Shown here: piece by piece, positions 34,294-42,059 of the stretch
Layout of the letters: every line of letters starts with the position of its first letter
Position numbering within the stretch: position 1 is the first letter of the stretch
Assembly (NCBI GenBank): GCA_934168205.1
Contig: CAKPMX010000005.1
Location: 1 to 64,000 of the forward strand
DNA from: an uncultured Bacilli bacterium
GTDB taxonomy: Bacteria; Bacillota_I; Bacilli_A; RF39; UBA660
Direction: 5' to 3'
DNA length: 64,000 nucleotides
Program-made: the position numbers and the translations under genes
Notes under the pieces: model-generated
What the model was told of the DNA's origin: nothing
The model's input: only the letters and a program-made list of their open reading frames with translations
The model's database searches: none

Positions 34294-34322
34294 ATTATAT
34301 ATTAGACTCTTGCAAATGTCAA
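34294..34322 (-). promoter_or_regulatory. consensus promoter of DUF1292/coiled-coil operon
   Basis: -35 TTGACA (34317-34322), 17-bp spacer, -10 TATAAT (34294-34299), a perfect sigma-A consensus lying just after the stop of the upstream gene. Confidence 0.8.
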
Positions 34323-34325
34323 TTT

Positions 34326-34868
34326 TTAAGATGCTACTTTTACTTCAATAGTTTTGTTTTTACCAGTTGCTTTATTTGCTTTTATTATTATGGTATAGAC
34401 ATCTTCTTGCTTTTTATCTTTAGGTAATTTAGCAGTTATTTCGTATTTTTCTGAATTGGTAAGAAGATTTTTATCGTCTTTATTTTTATATAGTTTTAAT
34501 TCTACATCATTTTCTAAGGTATTAATTGATAGTTTATATTCAATTTGTTTTGAATTTGTCTTTTTATCTTTATAGTTTGTTATTTTAAAACTGTAACTTT
34601 TTAGACCCTTTTCTTTTAAATTTGAAATATCTATGTTAAAGGTATTATTAACACTTTTTTCAATAATTGGCATAATTATATCAGCGCTTTGTTTTTTATC
34701 ATATTCTTTTTTCTTATTTACAGCGACAATTGTTAGAATTATCACCAATACTAATAAGGCAATAAAAGATATTAGTAATATTTTTTCATTTCCGGTATTT
34801 TTTGGTATGACTTTTGTTTTTTTATTTTGTATTGTCTTTGCTTTTTTATTAGATATTTTTTTTTGCAT
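34326..34868 (-). CDS. single-pass membrane protein with external domain, unknown
   Basis: A 180-residue protein. A very basic cytoplasmic N-terminus (about 30 residues, lysine-rich) precedes one membrane helix (LLISFIALLVLVIILTIVAV), then an external domain of about 125 residues that is lysine/asparagine-rich with alternating polar strands and ends KTIEVKVAS. ATG follows GGAAGTGTAAAT. It lies 11 nt after the 34880 gene and is probably its operon partner. No family is recognised. Confidence 0.6.
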   Translation of the reverse strand: MQKKISNKKAKTIQNKKTKVIPKNTGNEKILLISFIALLVLVIILTIVAVNKKKEYDKKQSADIIMPIIEKSVNNTFNIDISNLKEKGLKSYSFKITNYKDKKTNSKQIEYKLSINTLENDVELKLYKNKDDKNLLTNSEKYEITAKLPKDKKQEDVYTIIIKANKATGKNKTIEVKVAS

Positions 34869-34879
34869 ATTTACACTTC

Positions 34880-36241
34880 CTAACTATTTAATTTTGAAAT
34901 AACATCTAGAAAGATATTATTTAAGCGAGTTTTATCTTCTTTTGTTAATGTTCTTTCTATTATTGAAGATGAGGTATCTTCATCTATTTTTGTTTTGTTA
35001 TTGACTTTGGTATTTACATTTATATCAAAGTTCAACGGTTCATTATTTACTTCTGTTCGTATGGTTAACTGTTGCTCTTGGTTGTATGATTTTCCCTTTT
35101 TTAGATTTAGTAGGTTCATAATATAATTTATAGATAATTCTTTATTGTTATTTATTATATTTAGATCAAAAAGTATTCCTGTTTTAGTTTTATCAATACT
35201 TACAGTACCTATTTTTTGATACTCATTATAAAGTGTCATTTCTTTGGACATTTCTTTACTGATATACTCATATTTATACTTTTCATTATTGATTATGATA
35301 TCGCCAATACCTTCATTTTTGTTTTTATACTCATAAGTTACGGTTATATTTTCTTTAGTTTTGCTATTGACGTATATTATTTCATATTTTTTTATTTTAT
35401 AAGTATAATTTTCAACGTATGTATTTATTGTTAAGTTAGCGTTTTTGGGAAAGATATCCGTTTTAATATCATTTATTTCTTTATTGGTACTTAATATAAT
35501 ATTACTTGACCTATCATCATTTTTAATATCTTTTATAACATTTTTAGTGATTTCATCGGCTATGTTTTTATCTATGAAAACGCTAATTTTTTTGTAATTT
35601 TTTTCTTTATTATTTATAGTTAGTTTTTCTTCAGTTGTTTTATAGTTCTTTTGTTTTATATTATTAGTAATACTTTCTATAATGAAGTTGGATAGGTATT
35701 TTGCATTATCGATTATAGTTGTTTTTTGATCAATTGCTTCAAAGTAATTATCATTTCCATTGTTTACATAATTATTTATGAAACCAGATACATAGTAGTA
35801 TTGAGTTGAGTTTTCGGTAAGTTTTTTTAGTTCTAAAAGATTTACTCCTTTAAGACTGCTCTGGAGATGGACAAATCTTTTTTTATTTTGAAGATCTTTT
35901 ATACTAGTTATTTTTATGTTTGTTTCATTTAGATTTCTGAATACATTTCCTATGTTAAGAGTAAGATTTTCTTTTTTTATTATATTATTTTGATTAATTA
36001 GGTAGGTGTTGTTGAAACTATTGGAAGTTATTTTTATATCTGCTTCTTTTCGATAGTTATTTGATAGTCCAGTGTCAAATTCAAACATATTGACTACTTC
36101 TATGATGTTTTCAAAGATATTATTTATGCTCTTTTTAAAGATACGCTCTTTGTTCGCAATAAGTTCAAAATAGAAACCGAGTGCTAATAATGCTATTGAT
36201 AAAAGAAACGGAAATATTGGGAACTTATTTTTCTTTTTCAT
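34880..36241 (-). CDS. membrane-anchored extracellular protein, unknown
   Basis: A 453-residue protein with an N-terminal signal anchor (FPIFPFLLSIALLALGFYFELI) and a long external part without cysteines, rich in N, K, I and T. It appears to contain two related halves of alternating beta strands (for example TNIKITSIKDLQNKK and ADIKITSNSFNN). The ATG at 36241 follows TAGGAGTAGGTAGT; longer in-frame starts lack a site. It leads a two-gene unit with the 34326 membrane protein. No recognised family, so function is open; the topology suggests a cell-envelope role. Confidence 0.6.
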   Translation of the reverse strand: MKKKNKFPIFPFLLSIALLALGFYFELIANKERIFKKSINNIFENIIEVVNMFEFDTGLSNNYRKEADIKITSNSFNNTYLINQNNIIKKENLTLNIGNVFRNLNETNIKITSIKDLQNKKRFVHLQSSLKGVNLLELKKLTENSTQYYYVSGFINNYVNNGNDNYFEAIDQKTTIIDNAKYLSNFIIESITNNIKQKNYKTTEEKLTINNKEKNYKKISVFIDKNIADEITKNVIKDIKNDDRSSNIILSTNKEINDIKTDIFPKNANLTINTYVENYTYKIKKYEIIYVNSKTKENITVTYEYKNKNEGIGDIIINNEKYKYEYISKEMSKEMTLYNEYQKIGTVSIDKTKTGILFDLNIINNNKELSINYIMNLLNLKKGKSYNQEQQLTIRTEVNNEPLNFDINVNTKVNNKTKIDEDTSSSIIERTLTKEDKTRLNNIFLDVISKLNS

Positions 36242-36307
36242 ACTACCTACTCCTACTATAGAACAGTATAGCATAAAGTTTTATTTTCAACAATATTTTA
36301 CTATTTT

Positions 36308-36341
36308 AAACAAAAGAAAACTGGATTTTACTCCAGTTTTA
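36308..36341 (-). terminator. terminator of the mraZ-pbpB operon
   Basis: Stem AAAACTGGA / TCCAGTTTT followed by CTTTTG on the minus strand. No other terminator is seen back to mraZ. Confidence 0.75.
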
Positions 36342-36872
36342 AGTATTAGGACTTTTTGTAATTATTGTAATTTGATATGGAACTTTAATAGGCATTGCCT
36401 GTCCATTATAGTTAAACGTTGTGGCTACATTAAGCTCTGTTTCTTCGCCTGGTGAAAGTACTTTTCCAATAATATTATTATGTTTTACTTCAACTGGATA
36501 AATACTTTGTGCAGACGCAGCATTGTTTAAGTAATCAGGGTACTCAACTAAATTAATTATCTCAGCATCTATAGTTCCTTGATTTTTAATAGTTATTCGA
36601 TAACTTATTTCATCACTTGGAGCATATAGTTGAAATTCAAAGTTAATTGTTTGACCAGAATTTGTAATACTAGCCGTTGATGATGGAACTTTTGTTCCGC
36701 CTTGAACAGGAGTTCTAGGATTTATAGTAACAAAGGATGTGTCATGAACAGCTTTAGAATTACCTTTCTCATCTAGTTGCATAGAAAGTATAGCAAAACC
36801 TATTGCCATAAAAACAATGGTTATACATAATGTTACAATTATCCAATTACGAGTAGTTACAACATTTCTCAT
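36339..36872 (-). CDS. SipW-cargo-like membrane/secreted protein in division operon
   Basis: A 177-residue protein. The N-terminal helix IIVTLCITIVFMAIGFAILS resembles the signals of TasA/camelysin-type cargo. The mature part has the beta-sandwich pattern FQLYAPSDEISYRITIKNQGTIDAEI, comparable to PGDSVSY...GTxxxKI in the matrix proteins at 8912-14064, but it lacks their cysteine pair. Start ATG at 36872 follows GAGG by 9 nt and overlaps the preceding stop as ATGA, so translation is coupled. It is the last gene of the operon, at a position where divIB/ftsQ would be common. Function unknown. Confidence 0.6.
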   Translation of the reverse strand: MRNVVTTRNWIIVTLCITIVFMAIGFAILSMQLDEKGNSKAVHDTSFVTINPRTPVQGGTKVPSSTASITNSGQTINFEFQLYAPSDEISYRITIKNQGTIDAEIINLVEYPDYLNNAASAQSIYPVEVKHNNIIGKVLSPGEETELNVATTFNYNGQAMPIKVPYQITIITKSPNT

Positions 36873-37723
36873 GAACACTTTCCTCTTTTCATCTTTTCTA
36901 TACTACCATTATAACAGAATTCATAGTCATCTGTTAAGCCCGTAAAGTTAATATATGCATAAACTTTATGTTTTTTTATGTAATACCAGCTTTCACTAGA
37001 TGGATAAATAGTTAAATCTTGGTTAGCTGGTACTTTTTCTATTGGCAAAGCTGTGGAATTAGTTTCTTGATTTTCCACATCAATAGCATAAGTTGATAAT
37101 TTTTCATATACTCTATTTGCTGCAGCAATAGACTCTTCTTCTGTCATACGATTAGTAATGCCATCTTGAATTTTTTTATTTTTATATTCTCTAACTATTT
37201 TATATGAATATTCTTCTAGATTTCTTATTTGGGTTTCATTATCAGTAGTAACTTCAAAACCTAAGGCTTTTGTTTTTTCTTGATAATTACCTGGTTGTTC
37301 ATTTATAATCAATTTTTCATTAAAGGCACTTTTAATTTCAACATAATCTTTACTATCTGGATATAAAGTAAGTGTTATTTCTCCTGATTGTAAATAGTTT
37401 TTCTTTTCTAATATACTGATTATTTTGTTTATTGCTGTTCTTATATTATTATTTTCGATGTCTTTATTATATAGAACTATTGATTTGGGATTTAAAAATA
37501 ATATATTGGTTATTTTTTTATTACCTGATACTAGTAAGAATTCTGGACCAGAGTCTATTGTTACACCTACTATAGTTTCATAATTATCTATATCAATGAT
37601 GTTATCAGAACTGCCTTTTATCTTTTTTAGCTCAGGTAGATGATATATAACGGTTATAGCAATCGCTACTACAACGGCTATAACATATACTATCCTTGTT
37701 ATCTTTTCACTTTTTCTTTCCAT
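36869..37723 (-). CDS. RsgI-like extracytoplasmic domain protein
   Basis: A 284-residue protein with a short basic cytoplasmic tail, one membrane helix (IVYVIAVVVAIAITVIYHL) and an external part. Residues about 50-125 resemble the RsgI periplasmic domain: VTIDSGPEFLLVSGNKKITN followed by NNIRTAINKIISILEKKNYL. It lacks an obvious N-terminal anti-sigma domain (only ~10 residues are cytoplasmic), so sigma-factor control is unlikely in the classical form. It lies 12 nt after pbpB and overlaps the next gene by 4 nt. It is not DivIB: no POTRA-type pattern is seen. The assignment is moderate. Confidence 0.5.
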   Translation of the reverse strand: MERKSEKITRIVYVIAVVVAIAITVIYHLPELKKIKGSSDNIIDIDNYETIVGVTIDSGPEFLLVSGNKKITNILFLNPKSIVLYNKDIENNNIRTAINKIISILEKKNYLQSGEITLTLYPDSKDYVEIKSAFNEKLIINEQPGNYQEKTKALGFEVTTDNETQIRNLEEYSYKIVREYKNKKIQDGITNRMTEEESIAAANRVYEKLSTYAIDVENQETNSTALPIEKVPANQDLTIYPSSESWYYIKKHKVYAYINFTGLTDDYEFCYNGSIEKMKRGKCS

Positions 37724-37735
37724 CGTTTATACCTC

Positions 37736-39889
37736 CTAAGGCGTAAATTTTGGGCTTAAAGAAAGCGTTATTTCCATGCCATCTGTTATTGGTGTATTTT
37801 CTGGAATTGATTGTGATGTTACGTATCCAACACCGTCTAATACTACTTTAACATTTAGTTCTTGAAGTATGCTTTTAGCAACTTTTGATGAAAGACCAAC
37901 AACATTTGGAATTGTTAAGTTATTATCGTTTGTTATTAAATAAATTGTGTCAGCTGAAGTTACGGTACTATTTTTTTCTGGATATTGTTTTGTTATTTTA
38001 GTACCATTGCCAAGAACTGTATATTTTAGTCCTAGTGAGTCTAATTCGGTTTTGGCATCAGCAAGTTTTTTATTTACATAACTATCTAGTTTAAATTCTT
38101 TTATTTTTACAGATGAAGTATTATTTTCTTCTGTGCCATAATATTTTGATAAATTTGTAACTATTTCTTTTACGGCGTTTGATAATGGTTTTTGACTTCC
38201 ATTACTTGGTCTTTTTACGGCTGCATAAATTATATATTCTGGATTACTTTTTGGATATATGCCAGCAAAAGATGATATTACATCATATTTACTACTATAG
38301 TAACCTGAACCATCCTCTTTAGCAATCTGAGATGTTCCAGTTTTTCCGATTAACTGTCCTGAATCTATTCTAAATCCCGAACCGGTATTTCCTGTACCGT
38401 TTACACAGTCATCCATTAATTGAATCATCTTTTTTACAGTTAGGCTTGACGCTACTCTTTCGCCAGGATTTTTCTTGTTTTCTAGGATTACTTCGCCAGT
38501 ATCTGGATTAACAATCTTGGATACAATATATGGTTTTAGTAAAACTCCATCATTAGTTAGTGATGTCATAGCTTGAGCAATTTGAATTGGTGTTGTAGTT
38601 ATTCCTTGACCAAAGCCGGCATTGAATATTTCTGTTTCATATTTAAAATCTATTTTCCCAGTACTTTCATTAGGCAGATTTATTCCTGTTTTTTTGCCAA
38701 AGCCTAGTTTTCTAAAATATTGGCGAAGCATCATTTTATCCATATGTCTATTAATTAGATTTATTATACCAACATTACTACTCATGGCATAACCTTTGTC
38801 TAGTGTTATAACGCCCCAACCTTCACGGTTCCAGTCACCAATTTCTGTACCATCTGATGTTACATAAGTACCAGACTTATATGTTTCAGAACCATCGTAA
38901 ACACCATTTTCCATAGCGGCCATATAGGTAAATGTCTTCATGGTACTACCAGGTTCATAAGGTGACGCTAAAAACATATCCAGGTAGTTTGTGATATTTC
39001 TAGTGTTTGGATCAAATGATGGTGATGATGAAGTCCCAAGTACCGCACCAGTTTTAGCGTCTAGTATAGTTATATGGAACCATTCAAAATCATAATCTAT
39101 ATCAGCATTTATTAAAGCTTGTTCAATAAAGAACTGAACATTACTTTCAATTGTTAAATAAATGTCTTTTCCTTGAGTTGCATCTTTTTTAATAACAGGA
39201 GTATTGGCAATTTGATATCCTTTTAAATCTTTTTGATATTTAATGTATCCATTTTCTCCTTTTAGAACACTTTCGTAAGACTTTTCAATACCCATTTCGC
39301 CAACAATATTTTCTTTACCAGTTTCTTCATCTGTTGTTGTTTTTGCATAGCCAATGGTGTATGAAGCAAAGGTACCTTTTGGATAGTATCTTTTAAAACT
39401 TTCAATAAAATCAAGACCTGGTAAATTTAAATCTTCTATTTGTTTTTTTACTAGTTCAGTTAAATTTCTTCCTTTACTACCAAACTCTGTTTGATAGACA
39501 TTTTCTTTATTCAAATATTTTAGTACTTCATCTTTTTCCATATTTAATATTGGTGCTAGTGCTTCAGCAGTCTTTTCTTTGTCTACAACGTGTTGGGGCT
39601 TTTTCTTGTTAGTTGTTCTTTTAGGATCTAAGTACGCAATTAGTTTATAGGCCGAAACATTTTGAGCTAGGACTTCACCATCTTTTGAATAGATGTTTCC
39701 TCTTTTAGCACTTAGAGTTTGAGTACGAGTTGTTCTTTTACTGGCTAGTTCTTTTAGGTCTATACCATCTATCTTTTTTGATAAGGCAAGTTGAGTAACT
39801 CTTCCAATCATTAGAGCAAACAAAAGAAGAGAAAAAAGTATGATGGCTTTTGAGTACCGTACATTATTTCCCTTCTTTTTGCTTTTCAT
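37736..39889 (-). CDS. pbpB: division class B penicillin-binding protein with two PASTA domains
   Basis: A 717-residue membrane-anchored transpeptidase that cross-links septal peptidoglycan together with a SEDS partner. The N-terminal helix is at about 14-34, the dimerisation domain at about 55-230, and the transpeptidase motifs are STMK (315-318), SSN (370-372) and KTGTSQ (516-521). Two PASTA domains follow (about 605-660 and 661-717), as in Firmicute PbpB/Pbp2x. ATG follows AGGAAGTGATTAA. Its place directly after ftsL in the mraZ-rsmH-ftsL operon marks it as the division PBP. The usual downstream mraY is absent, being found at 14152. Confidence 0.95.
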   Translation of the reverse strand: MKSKKKGNNVRYSKAIILFSLLLFALMIGRVTQLALSKKIDGIDLKELASKRTTRTQTLSAKRGNIYSKDGEVLAQNVSAYKLIAYLDPKRTTNKKKPQHVVDKEKTAEALAPILNMEKDEVLKYLNKENVYQTEFGSKGRNLTELVKKQIEDLNLPGLDFIESFKRYYPKGTFASYTIGYAKTTTDEETGKENIVGEMGIEKSYESVLKGENGYIKYQKDLKGYQIANTPVIKKDATQGKDIYLTIESNVQFFIEQALINADIDYDFEWFHITILDAKTGAVLGTSSSPSFDPNTRNITNYLDMFLASPYEPGSTMKTFTYMAAMENGVYDGSETYKSGTYVTSDGTEIGDWNREGWGVITLDKGYAMSSNVGIINLINRHMDKMMLRQYFRKLGFGKKTGINLPNESTGKIDFKYETEIFNAGFGQGITTTPIQIAQAMTSLTNDGVLLKPYIVSKIVNPDTGEVILENKKNPGERVASSLTVKKMIQLMDDCVNGTGNTGSGFRIDSGQLIGKTGTSQIAKEDGSGYYSSKYDVISSFAGIYPKSNPEYIIYAAVKRPSNGSQKPLSNAVKEIVTNLSKYYGTEENNTSSVKIKEFKLDSYVNKKLADAKTELDSLGLKYTVLGNGTKITKQYPEKNSTVTSADTIYLITNDNNLTIPNVVGLSSKVAKSILQELNVKVVLDGVGYVTSQSIPENTPITDGMEITLSLSPKFTP

Positions 39890-39900
39890 TTAATCACTTC

Positions 39901-40200
39901 CTATTTTTCATCAGTTACTGTCTTAATGTTATCATTATTATAACTCAAACCTTGTTCTTCTGCAACTTCTTGAATTTTAGTAAGTGAAGCTAATTCATCT
40001 ATTGTCATTGCCAAACCTTCATTTGTTTTTTCTTGTAGTTCAATATCATTTTTCTTTTTTTCAACTTCAAAGTTTATTTTCGACAGAGTTGCTTTTGAAA
40101 AAACTATTGATACCGGTGAAAGTACTAATAAAGTCACCGCTAACGTATACAAGAGTTTTTCGAATTTTGAAATTTTAATTCGTTTTTTAACTTTTTTCAC
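39901..40200 (-). CDS. ftsL: cell division protein FtsL
   Basis: A 99-residue bitopic membrane protein. A basic cytoplasmic stretch (KKVKKRIKISKFEK) precedes one membrane helix (LLYTLAVTLLVLSPVSIVF) and an external coiled-coil region with leucine/isoleucine heptads. FtsL binds DivIC and DivIB at the septum and activates the PBP/FtsW pair. Start is GTG at 40200, after AAAGGTGATAC. Sequence conservation in FtsL is low; position between rsmH and pbpB decides the call. Confidence 0.85.
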   Translation of the reverse strand: MKKVKKRIKISKFEKLLYTLAVTLLVLSPVSIVFSKATLSKINFEVEKKKNDIELQEKTNEGLAMTIDELASLTKIQEVAEEQGLSYNNDNIKTVTDEK

Positions 40201-40213
40201 CGTATCACCTTTC

Positions 40214-41143
40214 TTATTTTATTCTTTCTATAACGCGAAGTTTGGCGCTTCTTGCTCTGGAATTATTTTTTAGTTCTTCTTCTGTTGGAACTATAGCTTT
40301 ATTTACAACAAGTTTGAAGTCTGGTAAATATTCATCTGGTATATTAGGCATTCCTTGTACTTTTGGATCTATAGCACATTTTTCTTTGAAGAAGTTTTTG
40401 ACTATTCTATCTTCTAAGGAATGAAATGTTATAACTGCTACCCTTCCATGAACATTTAGAATTGATAGAGCTTGTTCTAAGGCAGGCTCTATAACATCAA
40501 GTTCATGGTTTACTTCAATTCTAATTGCTTGAAATATTTGACGAGCTGGATGCTTATCTTTTCTAAACTTCATAGGAACAGCACTTTTAATTATTTCTAC
40601 TAGTTCTAAAGTTGTTTCTATTGGCTTGTTTTCTCTATACTCAACGATTTTTTTCGCTATATTTCTAGAGAATTTATCTTCACCATACTTGTAGAAAATA
40701 TTAGCTAGTTCCTCTTTTGTATAATTATTAACGACCTCATATGCTGAGATGGGATTATCTTTATCCATTCGCATGTCAAGTCTAGCATCTTCATGATAAG
40801 AAAATCCGCGCGTTTTGTCATCTAATTGAGGTGATGATACTCCCAAATCAAATAGGACTCCATCAACCTTATAAATGTTTTGTTTTGCTAATTCTTCTTT
40901 TAAATTAACAAAATTGCTTTTGATGATAGTGAAGTTAGTACCGATTGATGATAATCTTTCGGTACTATGCCGAATTGCTTCACTATCTTGGTCAAAGGCG
41001 AATAAGTACCCTCTTTTTATTCTTGCCAAGATGTTACTACTGTGTCCTCCATAGCCTAGTGTGCAGTCAACAATAATACTAGAATCGTTTAAGTTAAGGG
41101 AAGAAATTGATTCTTCTAGTAATACGCTTATATGTTTTTCCAT
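40214..41143 (-). CDS. rsmH: 16S rRNA m4C1402 N4-methyltransferase RsmH
   Basis: A 309-residue SAM-dependent enzyme that methylates N4 of C1402 in 16S rRNA. Visible motifs: HISVLLEESI at the N-terminus, SAM-binding DCTLGYGGHSSNIL (residues about 25-38), FDLGVSSPQLD, GFSYHEDARLDMRMD, and RVAVITFHSLEDRIVKNFF. ATG overlaps the mraZ stop as TAATG, so the genes are translationally coupled. Confidence 0.97.
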   Translation of the reverse strand: MEKHISVLLEESISSLNLNDSSIIVDCTLGYGGHSSNILARIKRGYLFAFDQDSEAIRHSTERLSSIGTNFTIIKSNFVNLKEELAKQNIYKVDGVLFDLGVSSPQLDDKTRGFSYHEDARLDMRMDKDNPISAYEVVNNYTKEELANIFYKYGEDKFSRNIAKKIVEYRENKPIETTLELVEIIKSAVPMKFRKDKHPARQIFQAIRIEVNHELDVIEPALEQALSILNVHGRVAVITFHSLEDRIVKNFFKEKCAIDPKVQGMPNIPDEYLPDFKLVVNKAIVPTEEELKNNSRARSAKLRVIERIK

Positions 41144-41577
41144 TATAAATTCACACTCTCAAATAAATTTTCGGCTATGTCTGACATGCTGTCTTTAGCA
41201 GAAGTGAAGAAATCATTCCAAGACTCTTCTGACCATATTTCTAACCTATCTCCTGTACCAATGACTACACATTCTTTAGTTATATTGGCATAGGAAATTA
41301 GTGGGGAGGTAATATTAATACGGCCCTGTTTATCAAATTCTGCTTCACTAGCGCCTGATAGAAAGAAACGAATAAAAGCTCTCGCATCTTTTTTAGTAAA
41401 TGGAAGTGTTTCTAGTTTATTTACGATTTTTTCCCAAGATTCCAATGAATAGACAAAAAGGCAATTTTCAATACCCCTAGTTATAATAAACTTTGTCCCT
41501 AGTTCATCACGAAACTTAGAAGGAATTATTAATCTTCCTTTATCATCAACAGAGTGATGATATTCTCCTATAAACAT
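41143..41577 (-). CDS. mraZ: transcriptional regulator MraZ
   Basis: A 144-residue DNA-binding regulator at the head of the dcw operon. It has two AbrB-like SpoVT repeats: the first opens MFIGEYHHSVDDKGRLIIPSKFR, the second contains SEAEFDKQGRINITSPL, both with the DxxGR signature. The ATG at 41577 follows GGGGGATTTCT; the longer in-frame start at 41610 would add residues not found in the family. MraZ usually binds repeats near its own promoter, and several GTGG/GTGGGG-like motifs lie just upstream (for example the TGATTGTGGTGAAAAGTGGGG region), possibly its operator. Confidence 0.95.
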   Translation of the reverse strand: MFIGEYHHSVDDKGRLIIPSKFRDELGTKFIITRGIENCLFVYSLESWEKIVNKLETLPFTKKDARAFIRFFLSGASEAEFDKQGRINITSPLISYANITKECVVIGTGDRLEIWSEESWNDFFTSAKDSMSDIAENLFESVNL

Positions 41578-41616
41578 AGAAATCCCCCACTTTTCACCAC
41601 AATCAGCCACTGCTTA

Positions 41617-41644
41617 ATTATATATTACCCAAGATAGATGTAAA
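41617..41644 (-). promoter_or_regulatory. promoter of mraZ operon
   Basis: -35 TTTACA (41639-41644), 16-bp spacer, -10 TATAAT (41617-41622). GTGG motifs between here and the mraZ ATG may be MraZ boxes. Confidence 0.65.
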
Positions 41645-41692
41645 AGTAAATGACTAATATTGAAGTTTTTAAGTACTTTACAAAAAATTGAC

Positions 41693-41722
41693 AAATAAAA
41701 AGAAGATTTTTTCATCTTCTTC
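41693..41722 (-). terminator. terminator before mraZ promoter
   Basis: Stem AGAAGAT / ATCTTCT followed by TTTTATTTG on the minus strand, after the surface-protein remnant. Confidence 0.7.
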
Positions 41723-41737
41723 TTGACCTTTATTTCT

Positions 41738-42010
41738 TTAGTTATTTTTGACAGTTTTTTGCTTGTTAACTATTAATGTACCAATAGAAATTAGTAGTAT
41801 TATACCAAGCACAATATAGCAAGCTGATACTGTTTCAGGATTAGTTATTTTATTGTATATTGCTGTAACGGTTACTTTACCTTCTGGCATTATAAATGTA
41901 CCATCAGCAGTTACTTCTATTTCTTTACCAGACTCATCCATTACGACTATTCTTTTTAAAACATAGCATTCCTTTGGTGTGACTTTAACTTTTATTGTAT
42001 CACCTGTCAT
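41738..42010 (-). pseudogene. 5'-truncated remnant of an NPET-anchored surface protein
   Basis: About 90 codons remain: part of an InlB B-repeat/bacterial-repeat-like module (GDTIKVKVTPKECYVLKRIVV, GTFIMPEGKVTVTAIY) followed by NPET, a hydrophobic helix (YIVLGIILLISIGTLIV) and a basic tail (NKQKTVKNN). This is the C-terminal end of a sortase-type surface protein without signal peptide or body. The first ATG (42010) falls at the edge of the thrS terminator and has no ribosome binding site. It probably survives as a fragment after deletion of the 5' part. A terminator follows. Confidence 0.7.
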
Positions 42011-42011
42011 C

Positions 42012-42055
42012 AAAAAAGACTTTAGTTTTTGTTCTTGTTTTCTAAAGTCTTTTTA
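42012..42055 (-). terminator. terminator of thrS
   Basis: The 12-bp stem AAAAGACTTTAG / CTAAAGTCTTTT with a 16-nt loop is followed by TTG on the minus strand. Confidence 0.75.
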
Positions 42056-42059
42056 TATA

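Noticed and set aside
36869..37723. DivIB/FtsQ by position after pbpB
   Set aside because: No POTRA-like pattern. The RsgI-like VTIDSGPEF...AINKIISILEKKNYL pattern fits better.
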